Source: Clostridiales bacterium (GTDB lineage Bacteria; Bacillota; Clostridia; Saccharofermentanales; Saccharofermentanaceae). Taken from it: 64,000 bases of DNA. The stretch covers positions 1 to 64,000 of the forward strand of contig JAFWMQ010000008.1 in assembly GCA_017510605.1 (NCBI GenBank). Reading direction: 5' to 3'. The notes below the pieces were generated by a model. The model made no database searches, was not told the origin of the DNA, and was given only the letters and a program-made list of their open reading frames with translations. The position numbers and the translations under genes are program-made. Of this stretch, positions 8,161-17,868 are shown piece by piece (within the stretch, counting starts at the first letter, position 1; each line of letters opens with the position of its first letter).

Positions 8161-9312
8161 ATGGGTAAAAAGTTTTACACGCCGGACGGTTTTAATGATC
8201 AGTTTCCGGGCATCTGCGGATTTAAGAGGGAGCTTGAATCAAGGCTCCGCAATCTTTTTCTGCTTAACGGTTATGAAGAGATCGAGACTCCCGGAGTGGA
8301 GTATTTTGATGTGTATAAGGAGTTTGTTTCCGAGGAAGAGCTCTATAAGTTTACTGACGGAAGTGGAAGGCTTCTGTGCAACCGTTACGACGGGACGATC
8401 CCGACCGTAAGGTTCTGCGCAGGCAGGAACGATACGCTTCCCGTACGTTATTCATATATCGAGAATATGTACCGCTCCGGAAAACAGGGCGGCGGAAAGC
8501 TTTCCGGGTTTACCCAGGGAGGCATCGAGCTTCTTGGCGCATCAGGCGCCCGCTCTGATGCCGAGGTGCTTGCGATCGCGATCAAGTCCGCGCTTGAGAT
8601 AGGCATAACAGATCTTCAGGTATCGATCGGTCAGGTGAAGTTCTATAAGGGACTCATGAGACAGCTCGGGATCGGCGAGGAAGAGCAGGTCAAGATCAAG
8701 AATGCCATCGCGAACAGGGATACCGTAACGCTCGAGAAGCTGGACATCAGCAAGGAGGACAAAGAGACCCTGCAGATGCTGACTGAGTCCGGCGGCACAT
8801 ATGACACGATCGACATGATCCTTCCGAGAGTCACGGATGAGGATGCAAAAGCTGCTCTTGGCAATCTAAAGGAGATCCTGGACATCATGGAAAGTTACGG
8901 CTTCCTTAAGTATGTCTCGGTAGATCTCGGACTCATCGAAAGTGTCGATTACTATACCGGCATGGTATTCAAAGGATATACCTATGAGGTCGGATTCCCG
9001 ATACTTGCGGGCGGAAGATATGACGATGTGGCCAAGTCTTTCGGCAAGGAGATAGAAGCGGTAGGATTCTCGATCTCGCTGACACTCTCGATCACGGCAC
9101 TCATGAGACAGGAAAAATACCAGCCTGCCACGGGTGCGAAGGTCATCGTCGGAGGAGACTTCCAGGCGGCTTCGATCACGGCTGAAGCCTTAAGGGCCGA
9201 AGGAACCCCCGCAATCCTTGATACCACGGGAATGGATGAGGAAGCGCTGAATAATTACGCAGCCGAAAAGGGAATAGAGACTGTTATGTACATGGACGGA
9301 GGTAATGCCTGA
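8161..9312 (+). CDS. hisZ: ATP phosphoribosyltransferase regulatory subunit
   Basis: HisZ is a catalytically inactive paralogue of histidyl-tRNA synthetase that forms the active, histidine-sensitive hetero-complex with short-form HisG. The 383-aa protein starts with the class-II synthetase-like pattern ([28 protein letters not shown]), carries motif-2-like sequences ([18 protein letters not shown]) and ends without the tRNA-binding domain's usual features. GGAG lies 6 nt before ATG 8161. It is the first gene of the operon, and its TGA shares one base with the hisG ATG (TGATG), consistent with equimolar coupled synthesis. Confidence 0.94.
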   Translation: MGKKFYTPDGFNDQFPGICGFKRELESRLRNLFLLNGYEEIETPGVEYFDVYKEFVSEEELYKFTDGSGRLLCNRYDGTIPTVRFCAGRNDTLPVRYSYIENMYRSGKQGGGKLSGFTQGGIELLGASGARSDAEVLAIAIKSALEIGITDLQVSIGQVKFYKGLMRQLGIGEEEQVKIKNAIANRDTVTLEKLDISKEDKETLQMLTESGGTYDTIDMILPRVTDEDAKAALGNLKEILDIMESYGFLKYVSVDLGLIESVDYYTGMVFKGYTYEVGFPILAGGRYDDVAKSFGKEIEAVGFSISLTLSITALMRQEKYQPATGAKVIVGGDFQAASITAEALRAEGTPAILDTTGMDEEALNNYAAEKGIETVMYMDGGNA

Positions 9313-9956
9313 TGCTTACGATTGCTTTGCCGAAGGGAAGACTTGCCGACCAGACACTGGATCTTATGGAAAAGGCCGGATACGATGTATCCGCCGCAAG
9401 AGACAAGTCAAGAAAGCTCATACTTGAAGATAAGGATGCGGGCTTAAGATTTATTCTTTCAAAACCTTCAGATGTCCCTACTTATGTCGAGTATGGTGCT
9501 GCTGATATCGGTGTTGTCGGAAAGGACACACTGCTCGAAGAAGGAAGACAGCTTTATGAGGTTCTCGATCTCGGATTGGGCAAGTGCAGGATGTGTGTTG
9601 CCGGTCCCGCCGAGCTTAAGGATAAGTTCGATGAGATCCCGAACAAGAGAGTTGGAACAAAGTATCCCAATATCACAAGGAATTATTTCGAAGGTGTGAG
9701 GGGCGAGAGCGTTGAGATTATTAAACTCAATGGTTCTGTCGAACTTGCTCCGCTGACAGGACTTGCAGAAGTAATAGTGGATATAGTCGAATCGGGAAGG
9801 ACTCTTTATGAGAACGGTCTCGATGTTTTGGAGACGGTTGCTGACATTTCGGCAAGACTTGTAGTTAACCGTGTTTCCATGAAGATGAAAGAAGAAGAGA
9901 TCAAGCCCATGATCGCCAAGCTTAAGAATACCTTGGCGCAGGAGGCTGAGACGTAA
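9312..9956 (+). CDS. hisG: ATP phosphoribosyltransferase catalytic subunit, short form
   Basis: HisG condenses ATP and PRPP to phosphoribosyl-ATP, the first and feedback-regulated step of histidine synthesis. At 214 aa it is the short form lacking the C-terminal regulatory domain, which explains the neighbouring hisZ. Seen motifs are [22 protein letters not shown] at the N-terminus, [12 protein letters not shown] and the PRPP-binding region [14 protein letters not shown]. It overlaps hisZ by one base. Confidence 0.96.
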   Translation: MLTIALPKGRLADQTLDLMEKAGYDVSAARDKSRKLILEDKDAGLRFILSKPSDVPTYVEYGAADIGVVGKDTLLEEGRQLYEVLDLGLGKCRMCVAGPAELKDKFDEIPNKRVGTKYPNITRNYFEGVRGESVEIIKLNGSVELAPLTGLAEVIVDIVESGRTLYENGLDVLETVADISARLVVNRVSMKMKEEEIKPMIAKLKNTLAQEAET

Positions 9957-9977
9957 ACTGAACAAGGGGGATAATAC

Positions 9978-11276
9978 ATGCGCTGCAAATTGATCGAAGG
10001 AACACAGGAAAACCTGAAGGCAACGGTACAGAGCCTCGGCGTAAGAGGCAAGATGGACTTAAAGCCTGTCATTGATACCGTTCAGGATGTTATCGACAAC
10101 GTCAGGGAGAACGGTGATTCTGCACTTCTCGGATATACCGAGAAGTTTGACGGAGTAAAGCTCACGGCTGATCAGTTAAGGGTTACGGACAAGGAGATCG
10201 AGGATGCCATCGCATCAGTCGATCCTGAACTCCTGACTGTCATGAAGAGGGCCGCTGCCAATATCAGAAGATTCCACGAGGAGCAGAAAGAACACGGATT
10301 CATGATGGACTGCGGCAAAGGCGCCAAGATCGGTGTCCGCGTAAGACCGATATCCATCGCCGGCATATATGTTCCGGGCGGTACGGCACCTCTGCCGTCA
10401 ACGGTGCTCATGGATGTAATTCCCGCGTCCGTTGCAGGTGTCGAAAGGATCGTGTTCGCGACACCGCCCCGGAAGGACGGAAGCATTGCTCCTGTTATCC
10501 TTGCCGCTGCTTCGATCGCAGGCGCGACGGAAATCTACAGGATGGGCGGATCACAGGCCATTGCCGCAATGGCATACGGTACCGAGACGGTCCCGAGAGT
10601 CGATAAGATCTGCGGTCCCGGAAATATCTACGTCAACACGGCAAAGCGTCTTGTTTTCGGTCAGGTCGACATAGACATGTTCGCCGGTCCTTCCGAAATA
10701 CTTATCATTGCCGACAAGACTGCAAATCCGGATTTCGTGGCTGCGGACATGCTCTCGCAGGCTGAGCACGATAAGATGGCATCTGCGATCGTTCTTACCG
10801 ATTCGAGAGAGTTCGCTGAGAAGGTTTTGAAATTCGCCGATAAGAGATCAGAGCAGGCCGGGAGAAAGGACATCCTTGCAAGATCGATGGAGGATTACTG
10901 CGCGATCATAGTATGTGACAGCCTTGATACAGCCATTGATTTCTCGGAGGAGATCGCTCCCGAGCACCTTGAGCTCTGTGTCGAGAATCCCGAGTTGTTC
11001 TCCAACAGGATCAATAACTGCGGTGCGATGTTCCTCGGCAATTATTCTCCCGAGCCTCTGGGAGATTATTTTGCGGGACCGAACCATACGCTTCCGACAT
11101 CCGGAACGGCAAGATTCTTCTCGCCTCTTAATACCGGTGATTTCTATAAAAAGATGAGCGTTATCAACTACAATGAGGAACTGCTAAGAGATGTATATAA
11201 AGATGTTGCTGCTTTTGCGGACAGCGAGGGACTCGGATGTCACGCCGCTGCCGTAAGAGCCAGATTCGAGGACTGA
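9978..11276 (+). CDS. hisD: Histidinol dehydrogenase
   Basis: HisD performs the last two steps of the pathway, oxidising L-histidinol to L-histidine with two NAD+ and a catalytic zinc. The 432-aa length is normal. The protein contains the family signature around MFAGPSEILIIAD, SQAEHD (zinc and active-site region), EEIAPEHLELC with the catalytic Glu-His pair, and GPNHTLPTSG. AAGGGGGATA precedes ATG 9978. Confidence 0.96.
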   Translation: MRCKLIEGTQENLKATVQSLGVRGKMDLKPVIDTVQDVIDNVRENGDSALLGYTEKFDGVKLTADQLRVTDKEIEDAIASVDPELLTVMKRAAANIRRFHEEQKEHGFMMDCGKGAKIGVRVRPISIAGIYVPGGTAPLPSTVLMDVIPASVAGVERIVFATPPRKDGSIAPVILAAASIAGATEIYRMGGSQAIAAMAYGTETVPRVDKICGPGNIYVNTAKRLVFGQVDIDMFAGPSEILIIADKTANPDFVAADMLSQAEHDKMASAIVLTDSREFAEKVLKFADKRSEQAGRKDILARSMEDYCAIIVCDSLDTAIDFSEEIAPEHLELCVENPELFSNRINNCGAMFLGNYSPEPLGDYFAGPNHTLPTSGTARFFSPLNTGDFYKKMSVINYNEELLRDVYKDVAAFADSEGLGCHAAAVRARFED

Positions 11277-11281
11277 TAGAA

Positions 11282-12358
11282 TTGAGTAAATATTGGAATA
11301 AATTAATTAATGACATAGAGCCTTATGTTGCAGGTGAGCAGCCCAAGCCTGGCCAGAAGGTGATAAAGCTCAACACCAATGAGAATCCTTATCCGCCGTC
11401 ACCTAAGGTTAAGGAAGCACTCGAAAAGTTCGATCTTGCGGACCTGAGGCTCTATCCTGACACTAATTCAACTGATGTAATGAAAGCCGCAGCGATGTTC
11501 GACGGAGTCAGCGGGAAGAACATCTTCTGCGGCAACGGGTCCGATGAGGTGCTGGCGATAGCTTTCCAGACCTTCTTCGAGAAAAAGGCATTAACCGGAC
11601 TTCCTGTCCTGATGCCCGATTACAGTTACAGTTTTTATCCGGTCTTCTCGGAGTTCTACGATATCAGGAGAAAGACCATAGCGCTGAAGGACGATTTCCG
11701 CCTGAATCCTGATGACTATATCGGTGTCCCTAACTGCGGTATTGTTTTCGCCAATCCGAATGCACCGACATCACGTGCGATAGCCGTATCGGATGTTGAG
11801 CGGATAGTTAAGGCAAATCCCGATTCCGTGGTCATTGTCGATGAGGCATATGTTGCATTCGAGAAAGACTATGAATCCGCAGTATCTCTGATAGGAAAGT
11901 ACGGTAACGTATGCGTCATTAGAACTCTGTCCAAGGCGTTTTCGCTTGCGGGAATAAGGCTCGGATATGCGGTCGCCTCGGAAGAGCTTATAGAAGGATT
12001 AAGAAGGGCGAGGGATTCATTTAATTCCTATCCTGTTGACCGTCTGGCTCAGAAAGTCGCGGAAGCAGCGCTTCTTGACACAGGTTACTACAATGAGACG
12101 CGCGCGAAGATCATTGCCACGAGGGAACGCGTGATAAAAGAGCTTGAAGGACTCGGATTTACGATGCCGCCCTCATCTGCTAACTTCGTATTTGCAAAAC
12201 CGCCTGTCGATTGCGGTAAACTGTATGAAAATCTTCGCACAAAGGGTATACTTGTAAGATATTTCAATAAGCCTGTGCTTAATGAATACTTGAGGATAAC
12301 GATCGGTACGGATGAAGAGATGGACGCACTGATCAGTGCAATCAGGCAGGAGGTATAA
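11282..12358 (+). CDS. hisC: Histidinol-phosphate aminotransferase
   Basis: HisC is a PLP-dependent class-I/II aminotransferase converting imidazole-acetol phosphate and glutamate to histidinol phosphate. The 358-aa protein shows NTNENPYPPSP near the N-terminus, GNGSDEVLAI, FANPNAPTS, VDEAYVAF and the PLP-lysine motif TLSKAFSLAGIRLGYA. The chosen start is TTG 11282 (reads MSKYWNKL, as usual for the family), six bases after the hisD stop; a longer in-frame start at 11237 would overlap hisD by 40 nt and adds an Arg-rich peptide that looks spurious. Confidence 0.93.
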   Translation: MSKYWNKLINDIEPYVAGEQPKPGQKVIKLNTNENPYPPSPKVKEALEKFDLADLRLYPDTNSTDVMKAAAMFDGVSGKNIFCGNGSDEVLAIAFQTFFEKKALTGLPVLMPDYSYSFYPVFSEFYDIRRKTIALKDDFRLNPDDYIGVPNCGIVFANPNAPTSRAIAVSDVERIVKANPDSVVIVDEAYVAFEKDYESAVSLIGKYGNVCVIRTLSKAFSLAGIRLGYAVASEELIEGLRRARDSFNSYPVDRLAQKVAEAALLDTGYYNETRAKIIATRERVIKELEGLGFTMPPSSANFVFAKPPVDCGKLYENLRTKGILVRYFNKPVLNEYLRITIGTDEEMDALISAIRQEV

Positions 12359-12359
12359 G

Positions 12360-12950
12360 ATGCCGAGGACAGCTCAGATCGCTAGAACTACAAAAGAGAC
12401 TGACATCAAGGTCGCCATCGATCTTGACGGCAAGGGCGTGAATAAGATCGATACGGGTATCGGCTTCTTCGACCACATGCTTACGGCGCTTTCAAAGCAT
12501 TCCGGGATCGACATGGATATCTTTTGCAAGGGTGATCTGAATGTTGATGCACATCACTCTGTAGAGGATGTCGGCATTGTCCTGGGCCAGGCTTTCAAGG
12601 AAGCTATCGGGGACAAGGTCGGTATCAGGCGTTACGGCTCGGCTTCAATTCCGATGGATGAGGCTTTGGGAACCTGTTCGCTCGACATTTCCGGAAGAGC
12701 ATATCTTGTATTTGATTGTGATTTTGCAGATGAGTTCTGCGGCACGATGGATACACAGCTCTTCGAAGAGTTCTTCAGAGGCTTTGCTTTCAATGCAGGG
12801 ATTACACTGCATATTGCTTGTCCCTATGGTTCCAATGATCACCATAAGGCTGAAGCCATGTTCAAGGCTTTGGCAAGAGCATTAAGGGAAGCAACGGAGA
12901 TCGATCCGAGATTTGAAGGCGAGATCATCTCTACAAAAGGCGCATTATAA
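12360..12950 (+). CDS. hisB: Imidazoleglycerol-phosphate dehydratase
   Basis: A monofunctional HisB (196 aa) that dehydrates imidazoleglycerol phosphate to imidazole-acetol phosphate using a di-manganese centre. The His-rich metal motifs are visible: GFFDHMLTALSKHSGID, DAHHSVEDVGI and NDHHKAEAMFKAL. It lacks the N-terminal phosphatase domain of the enterobacterial bifunctional enzyme, so histidinol phosphatase must be encoded elsewhere. ATG 12360 is preceded by a strong AGGAGG and lies one base past the hisC stop. Confidence 0.95.
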   Translation: MPRTAQIARTTKETDIKVAIDLDGKGVNKIDTGIGFFDHMLTALSKHSGIDMDIFCKGDLNVDAHHSVEDVGIVLGQAFKEAIGDKVGIRRYGSASIPMDEALGTCSLDISGRAYLVFDCDFADEFCGTMDTQLFEEFFRGFAFNAGITLHIACPYGSNDHHKAEAMFKALARALREATEIDPRFEGEIISTKGAL

Positions 12951-12968
12951 TTTACGGAGGATATATTA

Positions 12969-13850
12969 ATGCTTATTAAGGATACTGATTTTATTGATAA
13001 GCCGGTGCTTGCAAAAGGCAAGGTAAGGAATATCTACGATCTGGGTGATTCGCTCCTTCTGGTCGTTACCGACAGGATCTCCGCATTCGATGTTATTTTC
13101 GATGAACTGATCCCTGACAAGGGCAGAGTCCTTTCTTCTATCTCTGCTTTCTGGTTTGACTTTACAAAGGACATTATTCCGAATCACGTTATCACAACGG
13201 ATGTTTCAAAGTATCCTATGGGATTCGATAAGTATAAGGAAGAACTTGAGGGAAGATCCATGCTTGTCAAGAAGGCCCAGATGCTTCCCGCCGAGTGCAT
13301 CGTAAGAGGATATCTCGAAGGATCTGCGCTCAAAGAATATAAAAAGGACGGAACAGTCGGTGGCATGAAGATGCCTGAAGGACTGGTTCAGGGCGATAAA
13401 CTTCCCGAGCCTTTGTTTACTCCTTCGACCAAGGCTGATGAGGGACATGATATCAACATCACCTATGAGCAGCTCGTTGATCTGATCGGTGAAGCTGATG
13501 CTTCAGCACTGAGAGATGCATCTATCGCGCTTTATAAGAAAGTATCGGAATTTGCTCTTACAAAGGGACTCATCCTTGCAGATACCAAGTTTGAGTTCGG
13601 TAAGATCGACGGTGTCCTTACGGTATGCGACGAGATGTTCACACCTGACTCTTCGAGATTCTGGGATGCTTCCGAGTATGAACCCGGTCACGCACAGAAG
13701 AGTTTTGACAAGCAGTTCTTAAGAGAATGGCTTGAGACACTTGACTGGGATAAGACATATCCCGCTCCGACTCTCCCTGAGGAGATTATCGAGAAGACGG
13801 CGGCTAAGTACCGTGAGTGTTATTCACGTATAACAGGAAAGGAAATCTGA
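12969..13850 (+). CDS. purC: Phosphoribosylaminoimidazole-succinocarboxamide synthase
   Basis: PurC (SAICAR synthetase) joins CAIR and aspartate with ATP in purine synthesis. The 293-aa protein begins with GKVRNIYDLGDSLLLVVTDRISAFD and contains AECIVRGYLEGSALKEY, FTPSTKADEGHD and LILADTKFEFG, all diagnostic. It lies between hisB and hisH on the same strand with short spacers (18 and 4 nt), so it is transcribed as part of the histidine operon. HisH/HisF release AICAR, which re-enters purine synthesis just after the PurC/PurB steps, giving a metabolic rationale. No other pur gene is adjacent; purF is 16 kb away. Confidence 0.95.
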   Translation: MLIKDTDFIDKPVLAKGKVRNIYDLGDSLLLVVTDRISAFDVIFDELIPDKGRVLSSISAFWFDFTKDIIPNHVITTDVSKYPMGFDKYKEELEGRSMLVKKAQMLPAECIVRGYLEGSALKEYKKDGTVGGMKMPEGLVQGDKLPEPLFTPSTKADEGHDINITYEQLVDLIGEADASALRDASIALYKKVSEFALTKGLILADTKFEFGKIDGVLTVCDEMFTPDSSRFWDASEYEPGHAQKSFDKQFLREWLETLDWDKTYPAPTLPEEIIEKTAAKYRECYSRITGKEI

Positions 13851-13854
13851 TCCT

Positions 13855-14478
13855 TTGATAGCAATAGTAGATTACGGAATGGGCAATCTGGGTTCTGTCG
13901 AGAAAGCGTTAAGGCATATAGGCAGCGACAGTATAATTACTTCTGATCCGGATGTTATCGCAGATGCTTCAGGAGTCATTCTTCCCGGTGTCGGAAGTTT
14001 TGGTCCGGCAATGGATGAACTCACTAACAGAGATCTTATCCCGCCGCTTATCGACTGCGCATATTCCGGCAAGCCTCTTCTTGGAATTTGTCTCGGCATG
14101 CAGCTCCTTCTGGAAGGCTCTGAAGAGAATGTCATAGACAGAAGAGAGACTAAAGGCGTTGTCTCCGGATTGGGTATTATCTCGGGATTTGCCAGACGTT
14201 TTCCCGATAATGGTCTTAAAGTTCCGCAGATGGGATGGAATAACCTTACCGATGTAACGGGAAGGCTTCTCACCCAGGGCGATTACGTTTACTTCGTACA
14301 TTCTTACTTCTGCCAGCTGGGCGATACAAGAGACTGTGCGGCAAAGACCGAATACGGCATAAGCTATTGCGCATCGTTCGAGCATGAGAATATTTTCGGA
14401 ATGCAGTTCCATCCGGAGAAGAGCGGTGAAGCCGGACTGCGTATTCTTAAGAAATTTATAGCGGAGACTGAAGCATGA
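13855..14478 (+). CDS. hisH: Imidazole glycerol phosphate synthase glutaminase subunit
   Basis: HisH is the class-I glutamine amidotransferase that supplies ammonia to HisF. The 207-aa protein has the oxyanion-region motif PGVGSFG, the nucleophile C79 in GICLGMQLL and the H186/E188 pair in MQFHPEKS. The start is TTG 13855 (reads MIAIVDYGMGNLGS, the usual N-terminus), with GGAAAGGAAA about 12 nt upstream. Its stop overlaps the hisA start by ATGA. Confidence 0.95.
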   Translation: MIAIVDYGMGNLGSVEKALRHIGSDSIITSDPDVIADASGVILPGVGSFGPAMDELTNRDLIPPLIDCAYSGKPLLGICLGMQLLLEGSEENVIDRRETKGVVSGLGIISGFARRFPDNGLKVPQMGWNNLTDVTGRLLTQGDYVYFVHSYFCQLGDTRDCAAKTEYGISYCASFEHENIFGMQFHPEKSGEAGLRILKKFIAETEA

Positions 14479-15188
14479 TTATATTACCCGCAATTGATCT
14501 GATCGGCGGTAAGTGTGTCAGGCTCAGGCAGGGCAGATACGATGAAGTTACCGTCTATAACGATTCCCCGCTGGAACAGGCATTTATCTTCAAAGAAGCC
14601 GGTGCTTCCTGGATCCATGTCGTTGACCTGGATGCAGCGAAAAGCGGTACGCCCGAGAACCACGGGATAATCAAAGAGATCGCCGTTAAGACAGGTCTTA
14701 AGGTAGATACAGGTGGTGGTATCCGCAATATGGATACTCTCGCGAAATGGATCGAGGAATACGGAGTATCAAGGGCAGTTCTCGGTACTGCAGCGGTTAA
14801 GGATCATGAGTTTACAAGGAAGGCCATCGAAAGATTCGGTGATAAGGTCGCGATCGGTATCGACGCCCATGACGGATTCGTTTCAGTCGACGGCTGGACA
14901 TCGGATTCAGAATTAAAAGCAGTTGATTTTGCTCTGAAGTGCAAAGAAATCGGCGCGACTACCGTTGTATTTACTGATATAGCCAGGGACGGAATGCTGA
15001 CGGGACCCGCGGTTGCCGCAACGAAAGAAATGGTTGAGGCAACAGGCCTTGATGTTATTGCTTCCGGCGGTATCGGTTCTAATGAAGATGTAGAGCTGAT
15101 CAGGACTTCCGGTTGTGCCGGCGTCATCATAGGCAAGGCGATATATGAAGGAAAGGTGGACTTGGCGAAATGCTTACAAAACGTATAA
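14475..15188 (+). CDS. hisA: ProFAR isomerase
   Basis: HisA is the (beta/alpha)8 isomerase that opens the ribose of ProFAR to PRFAR. The 237-aa protein begins [17 protein letters not shown] with the catalytic Asp in AIDL, has the phosphate-binding GGGIRN and the second-half equivalents [13 protein letters not shown] and [11 protein letters not shown]. It overlaps hisH by 4 nt and hisF by 19 nt, a tight coupling often seen between these two related genes. Confidence 0.96.
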   Translation: MIILPAIDLIGGKCVRLRQGRYDEVTVYNDSPLEQAFIFKEAGASWIHVVDLDAAKSGTPENHGIIKEIAVKTGLKVDTGGGIRNMDTLAKWIEEYGVSRAVLGTAAVKDHEFTRKAIERFGDKVAIGIDAHDGFVSVDGWTSDSELKAVDFALKCKEIGATTVVFTDIARDGMLTGPAVAATKEMVEATGLDVIASGGIGSNEDVELIRTSGCAGVIIGKAIYEGKVDLAKCLQNV

Positions 15189-15943
15189 TCCCGTGTCTTG
15201 ATGTCAAGGACGGCAGAGTCGTTAAGGGCGTAAACTTCGTATCCTTAAGGGATGCCGGGGATCCGGTCGAGTGCGCCAAGACATATAACGAATCCGGTGC
15301 AGACGAGCTTGTCTTTCTCGACATCACCGCAACTCTTGAGTCAAGAGGAACCACGGTGGAGATGGCAAGGAGTGTTGCCAACGAGGTGTTCATTCCGTTT
15401 ACCATCGGAGGCGGTATCAGGACCGTCGAAGACATCAGGGAACTTCTTAACGCAGGCGCAGACAAAGTATCGCTTAATTCTGCAGCGGTAAAGAATCCCT
15501 CATTCATAAAGGAAGCATCCGACATGTTCGGATCACAGTGCATCGTATGTGCCATTGACGTTAAGTCAAGGGAAGAAGGCTTCCCGTCCGGATATGAGGT
15601 CGTTATAGCCGGCGGTACGAAGCCCACGGGACTTGATGCTCTTGAGTGGGCAAAAAAGGCTGTAAGACTCGGTGCCGGTGAGATCCTTCTCACATCCATG
15701 GACAAGGACGGAACCAAATCAGGTTACGACAACAGGATCACTGCTCTCATCTCAGAGAATGTTGGAGTTCCTGTCATCGCATCCGGCGGAGCGGGTACTT
15801 TAAAGGATTTTGCAGATGCCATCAAGATCGGAAAGGCTGACGCAGTGCTTGCCGCAAGTCTTTTCCACTTTGGAGAGATAAAGATAAATGACCTTAAGGA
15901 CTATCTTGCTGGTGAGGGTATTCCGGTAAGGAGAACATCATGA
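15170..15943 (+). CDS. hisF: Imidazole glycerol phosphate synthase cyclase subunit
   Basis: HisF closes the imidazole ring, releasing imidazoleglycerol phosphate and AICAR. The 257-aa TIM-barrel has the N-terminal [22 protein letters not shown] with the catalytic Asp in CLDV, the [10 protein letters not shown] phosphate loop, [15 protein letters not shown] with the second catalytic Asp, and ASGGAG. It overlaps hisA by 19 nt and hisI by 4 nt. Confidence 0.97.
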   Translation: MLTKRIIPCLDVKDGRVVKGVNFVSLRDAGDPVECAKTYNESGADELVFLDITATLESRGTTVEMARSVANEVFIPFTIGGGIRTVEDIRELLNAGADKVSLNSAAVKNPSFIKEASDMFGSQCIVCAIDVKSREEGFPSGYEVVIAGGTKPTGLDALEWAKKAVRLGAGEILLTSMDKDGTKSGYDNRITALISENVGVPVIASGGAGTLKDFADAIKIGKADAVLAASLFHFGEIKINDLKDYLAGEGIPVRRTS

Positions 15944-16314
15944 GCGGATTGAGTATGGATCCTCATGAGATGTGGGCCCGCATGAAGAAGAATTCCGACG
16001 GGCTCGTGCCGGCCATAACCGTTGATCACGAAAACGGTGAAGTTCTCATGATGGCTTACATGAATGAGGAAGCATTCTGTCTGACCTGTGATACCGGTTA
16101 TATGTACTATTATTCGAGATCCAGGGATACCCTTTGGAAGAAGGGCGAGACTTCTGGACATTTTCAGAAGGTTATATCTGCCAGCATCGATTGTGACAGA
16201 GATACTTTGCTTTATAAGATCGACCAGACCGGAGCTGCGTGCCATACAGGCAACAGATCTTGCTTTTATACTTTGCTTAATGAATGGGATCCGGCCCGTG
16301 ACAAGGAGGAATGA
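15940..16314 (+). CDS. hisI: Phosphoribosyl-AMP cyclohydrolase
   Basis: A 124-aa monofunctional HisI that opens the purine ring of PR-AMP. Characteristic motifs are [29 protein letters not shown], the metal-binding DCDRDTLL and the Cys pair in [13 protein letters not shown]. HisE is a separate downstream gene rather than fused. The start overlaps the hisF stop (ATGA). Confidence 0.95.
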   Translation: MSGLSMDPHEMWARMKKNSDGLVPAITVDHENGEVLMMAYMNEEAFCLTCDTGYMYYYSRSRDTLWKKGETSGHFQKVISASIDCDRDTLLYKIDQTGAACHTGNRSCFYTLLNEWDPARDKEE

Positions 16315-16317
16315 GTG

Positions 16318-16596
16318 ATGGATATCAGAAGAGAGCTTTACAGTGTTATAAAGGACCGTCAGGAACATCCCGTAGAAGGTTCTTACACGAATTATCTTTT
16401 CGACAAGGGAACGGATAAGATATCCAAGAAGCTTGGTGAAGAGGCTGTAGAGGTAGTAATCGCAGCTTCCCAGCGCAACAGAAAAGAGATCATCGGAGAG
16501 ATTGCCGATCTTGAATACCACCTTTTGGTACTCATGGCAGATCAGGGAATTACGATCGATGATGTCGAAGCTGAGTTAAGATCGCGCAGAAGCTAA
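16318..16596 (+). CDS. hisE: Phosphoribosyl-ATP pyrophosphatase
   Basis: HisE hydrolyses PR-ATP to PR-AMP, an all-alpha MazG-like fold. The 92-aa protein includes SYTNYLFDKGTDKISKKLGEEAVEVVIAA, with the acidic metal-binding helix EEAVE, and ends with a typical ADLEYHLLVLM helix. AGGAGG lies 8 nt before ATG 16318 and 5 nt before an adjacent GTG 16315, so either start is possible. It is the last gene of the histidine operon. Confidence 0.94.
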   Translation: MDIRRELYSVIKDRQEHPVEGSYTNYLFDKGTDKISKKLGEEAVEVVIAASQRNRKEIIGEIADLEYHLLVLMADQGITIDDVEAELRSRRS

Positions 16597-16604
16597 TATT
16601 TTCG

Positions 16605-16634
16605 TTGACTTTAACCCCCATGGTGTGATACAAT
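16605..16634 (+). promoter_or_regulatory. sigma-A promoter of the rpmG-secE-nusG-rplKA operon
   Basis: TTGACT and TACAAT are 18 bp apart, starting 9 bp after the hisE stop. The leader of about 95 nt contains a small hairpin (AGACC/GGTCT) followed by a T-rich run and a GC-rich inverted segment, which could act as a weak attenuator. Confidence 0.75.
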
Positions 16635-16735
16635 CTTCGCGCTAGACCGTTCAGGTCTTGTTTTTAGTTGCGCGGAAATTTGCGCGCAGGGACCCTGAAA
16701 AGCCCTGTAACACGACGTTTGGAGGTATTTGGACT

Positions 16736-16900
16736 ATGGCAAAGGCCGGAGCTCGCGATAAGCTGACTCTCGCATGCACAGAGTGCAAGCAGAGAAACTA
16801 TCAGACATACAAGAACAAGAAGAACAATACAGAGAGATTAGAGCTCAAGAAGTATTGCCCCTTCTGCCGTAAGCACACAATTCACAGAGAATCCAAGTAA
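16736..16900 (+). CDS. rpmG: 50S ribosomal protein L33
   Basis: A 54-aa L33 with an intact zinc ribbon: C14-x2-C17 in CTEC and C41-x2-C44 in CPFC. It is therefore the zinc-requiring form. The gene is placed directly before secE, the usual order in Firmicutes. ATG 16736 is preceded by GGAGG; a longer in-frame start at 16658 is not supported because it would extend through the leader region. Confidence 0.95.
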   Translation: MAKAGARDKLTLACTECKQRNYQTYKNKKNNTERLELKKYCPFCRKHTIHRESK

Positions 16901-16919
16901 TTCTTAAAGGACGTTTAAG

Positions 16920-17237
16920 ATGGCTGATAATAAAGGTAACATTTTCAAGCGCCTGGGCAAAAGGATTTCCGATGTTTTTGCTGAGTTAAAGCGCATTACG
17001 TGGCCTACAGGCGAGAAGCTTGCCAAGACTGCAGCTGTAGTTTTGCTTGTAATCGTATTCTTTGCTGTTTACCTTACATTAATTGGTAGCGGCGGACGTT
17101 GGGTCCTCGATAAGGTCGGTTTCTACGATATCGTTGAGACAACCGCGGCAGCAACTTCTGCGGAGACCTCTGAGACTGCAGCAGTAACAGAGGCTGCTGA
17201 GACGGTTGCGGAGACGGAGTCTTCAGCTGAAGGCTAA
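16920..17237 (+). CDS. secE: Preprotein translocase subunit SecE with acidic tail
   Basis: SecE is an essential membrane subunit of the SecYEG channel. The conserved core is residues 1-65: an amphipathic helix with ELKRITWPTGEKL followed by one TM segment (about 37-56, AAVVLLVIVFFAVYLTLIG). The usual bacterial single-TM SecE is about 60-75 aa; this one is 105 aa because of a C-terminal tail of about 35 residues made almost only of Thr, Ala, Glu and Ser. From SecE topology this tail would lie outside the membrane. Cotranscribed with rpmG and nusG. Confidence 0.93.
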   Translation: MADNKGNIFKRLGKRISDVFAELKRITWPTGEKLAKTAAVVLLVIVFFAVYLTLIGSGGRWVLDKVGFYDIVETTAAATSAETSETAAVTEAAETVAETESSAEG

Positions 17238-17258
17238 GCTTGATTTAGGAGTATATAA

Positions 17259-17807
17259 ATGCCGGATAATAATGAAGCCAAGTGGTATATAATTCATACC
17301 TTCGGCGGATATGAGAAGAAAGTAAAGACTTCCATAGAGAATTATGCTAAGGCCCAGGATATGGAGAGCATTATCCAGGAGGTCTATTTACCGACAGATA
17401 TCGTTGTAGAGACGAAGAATGGCAAGCGTAAGGAAGTTGAAAAGCTGAGATTCCCCAACTATATCTTCCTGAAGCTTGTTTACGGCAACAATGATAAGGT
17501 TGACAAAGATCTTTGGTACAAGATCCGTAATACAAACGGAGTTACGGGCTTTGTAGCACCTGATCCCAACAAGCCTATTCCGATGACGGATGAGGACTTG
17601 ATCAAGATGGGTCTTATTATTCCTACCAGTGTTGAAGTAGATTACCGCGTCGGTGATCTTATCATCATCACGGACGGACCCTTCAAGGACAGCAAGGCTG
17701 TCGTTAAGGATATTAATGAGGAGAAGCAGCAGGTTACTGTTACGGTATCGATGTTCGGCCGTGAGACACCTGTAACGCTCGACTTCATTAAGGTTAGAAA
17801 AGTTTAA
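17259..17807 (+). CDS. nusG: Transcription termination/antitermination protein NusG
   Basis: NusG binds the RNA polymerase clamp and modulates pausing and termination. The 182-aa protein has the NGN domain at about residues 7-115 (KWYIIHTFGGYEKKVKTSIEN at the start, FPNYIFLKL, WYKIRNTNGVTGFV) and a C-terminal KOW domain (YRVGDLIIITDGPFKDSKAVV). It lies in the standard secE-nusG-rplK order. A region able to form a stem-loop (about 17810-17850) separates it from rplK. Confidence 0.96.
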   Translation: MPDNNEAKWYIIHTFGGYEKKVKTSIENYAKAQDMESIIQEVYLPTDIVVETKNGKRKEVEKLRFPNYIFLKLVYGNNDKVDKDLWYKIRNTNGVTGFVAPDPNKPIPMTDEDLIKMGLIIPTSVEVDYRVGDLIIITDGPFKDSKAVVKDINEEKQQVTVTVSMFGRETPVTLDFIKVRKV

Positions 17808-17868
17808 TTATAGATTATTAAGGCCTTTGGGCTTTTGATAATAAGAATTTAATTGGGAGGTGGCCAGT

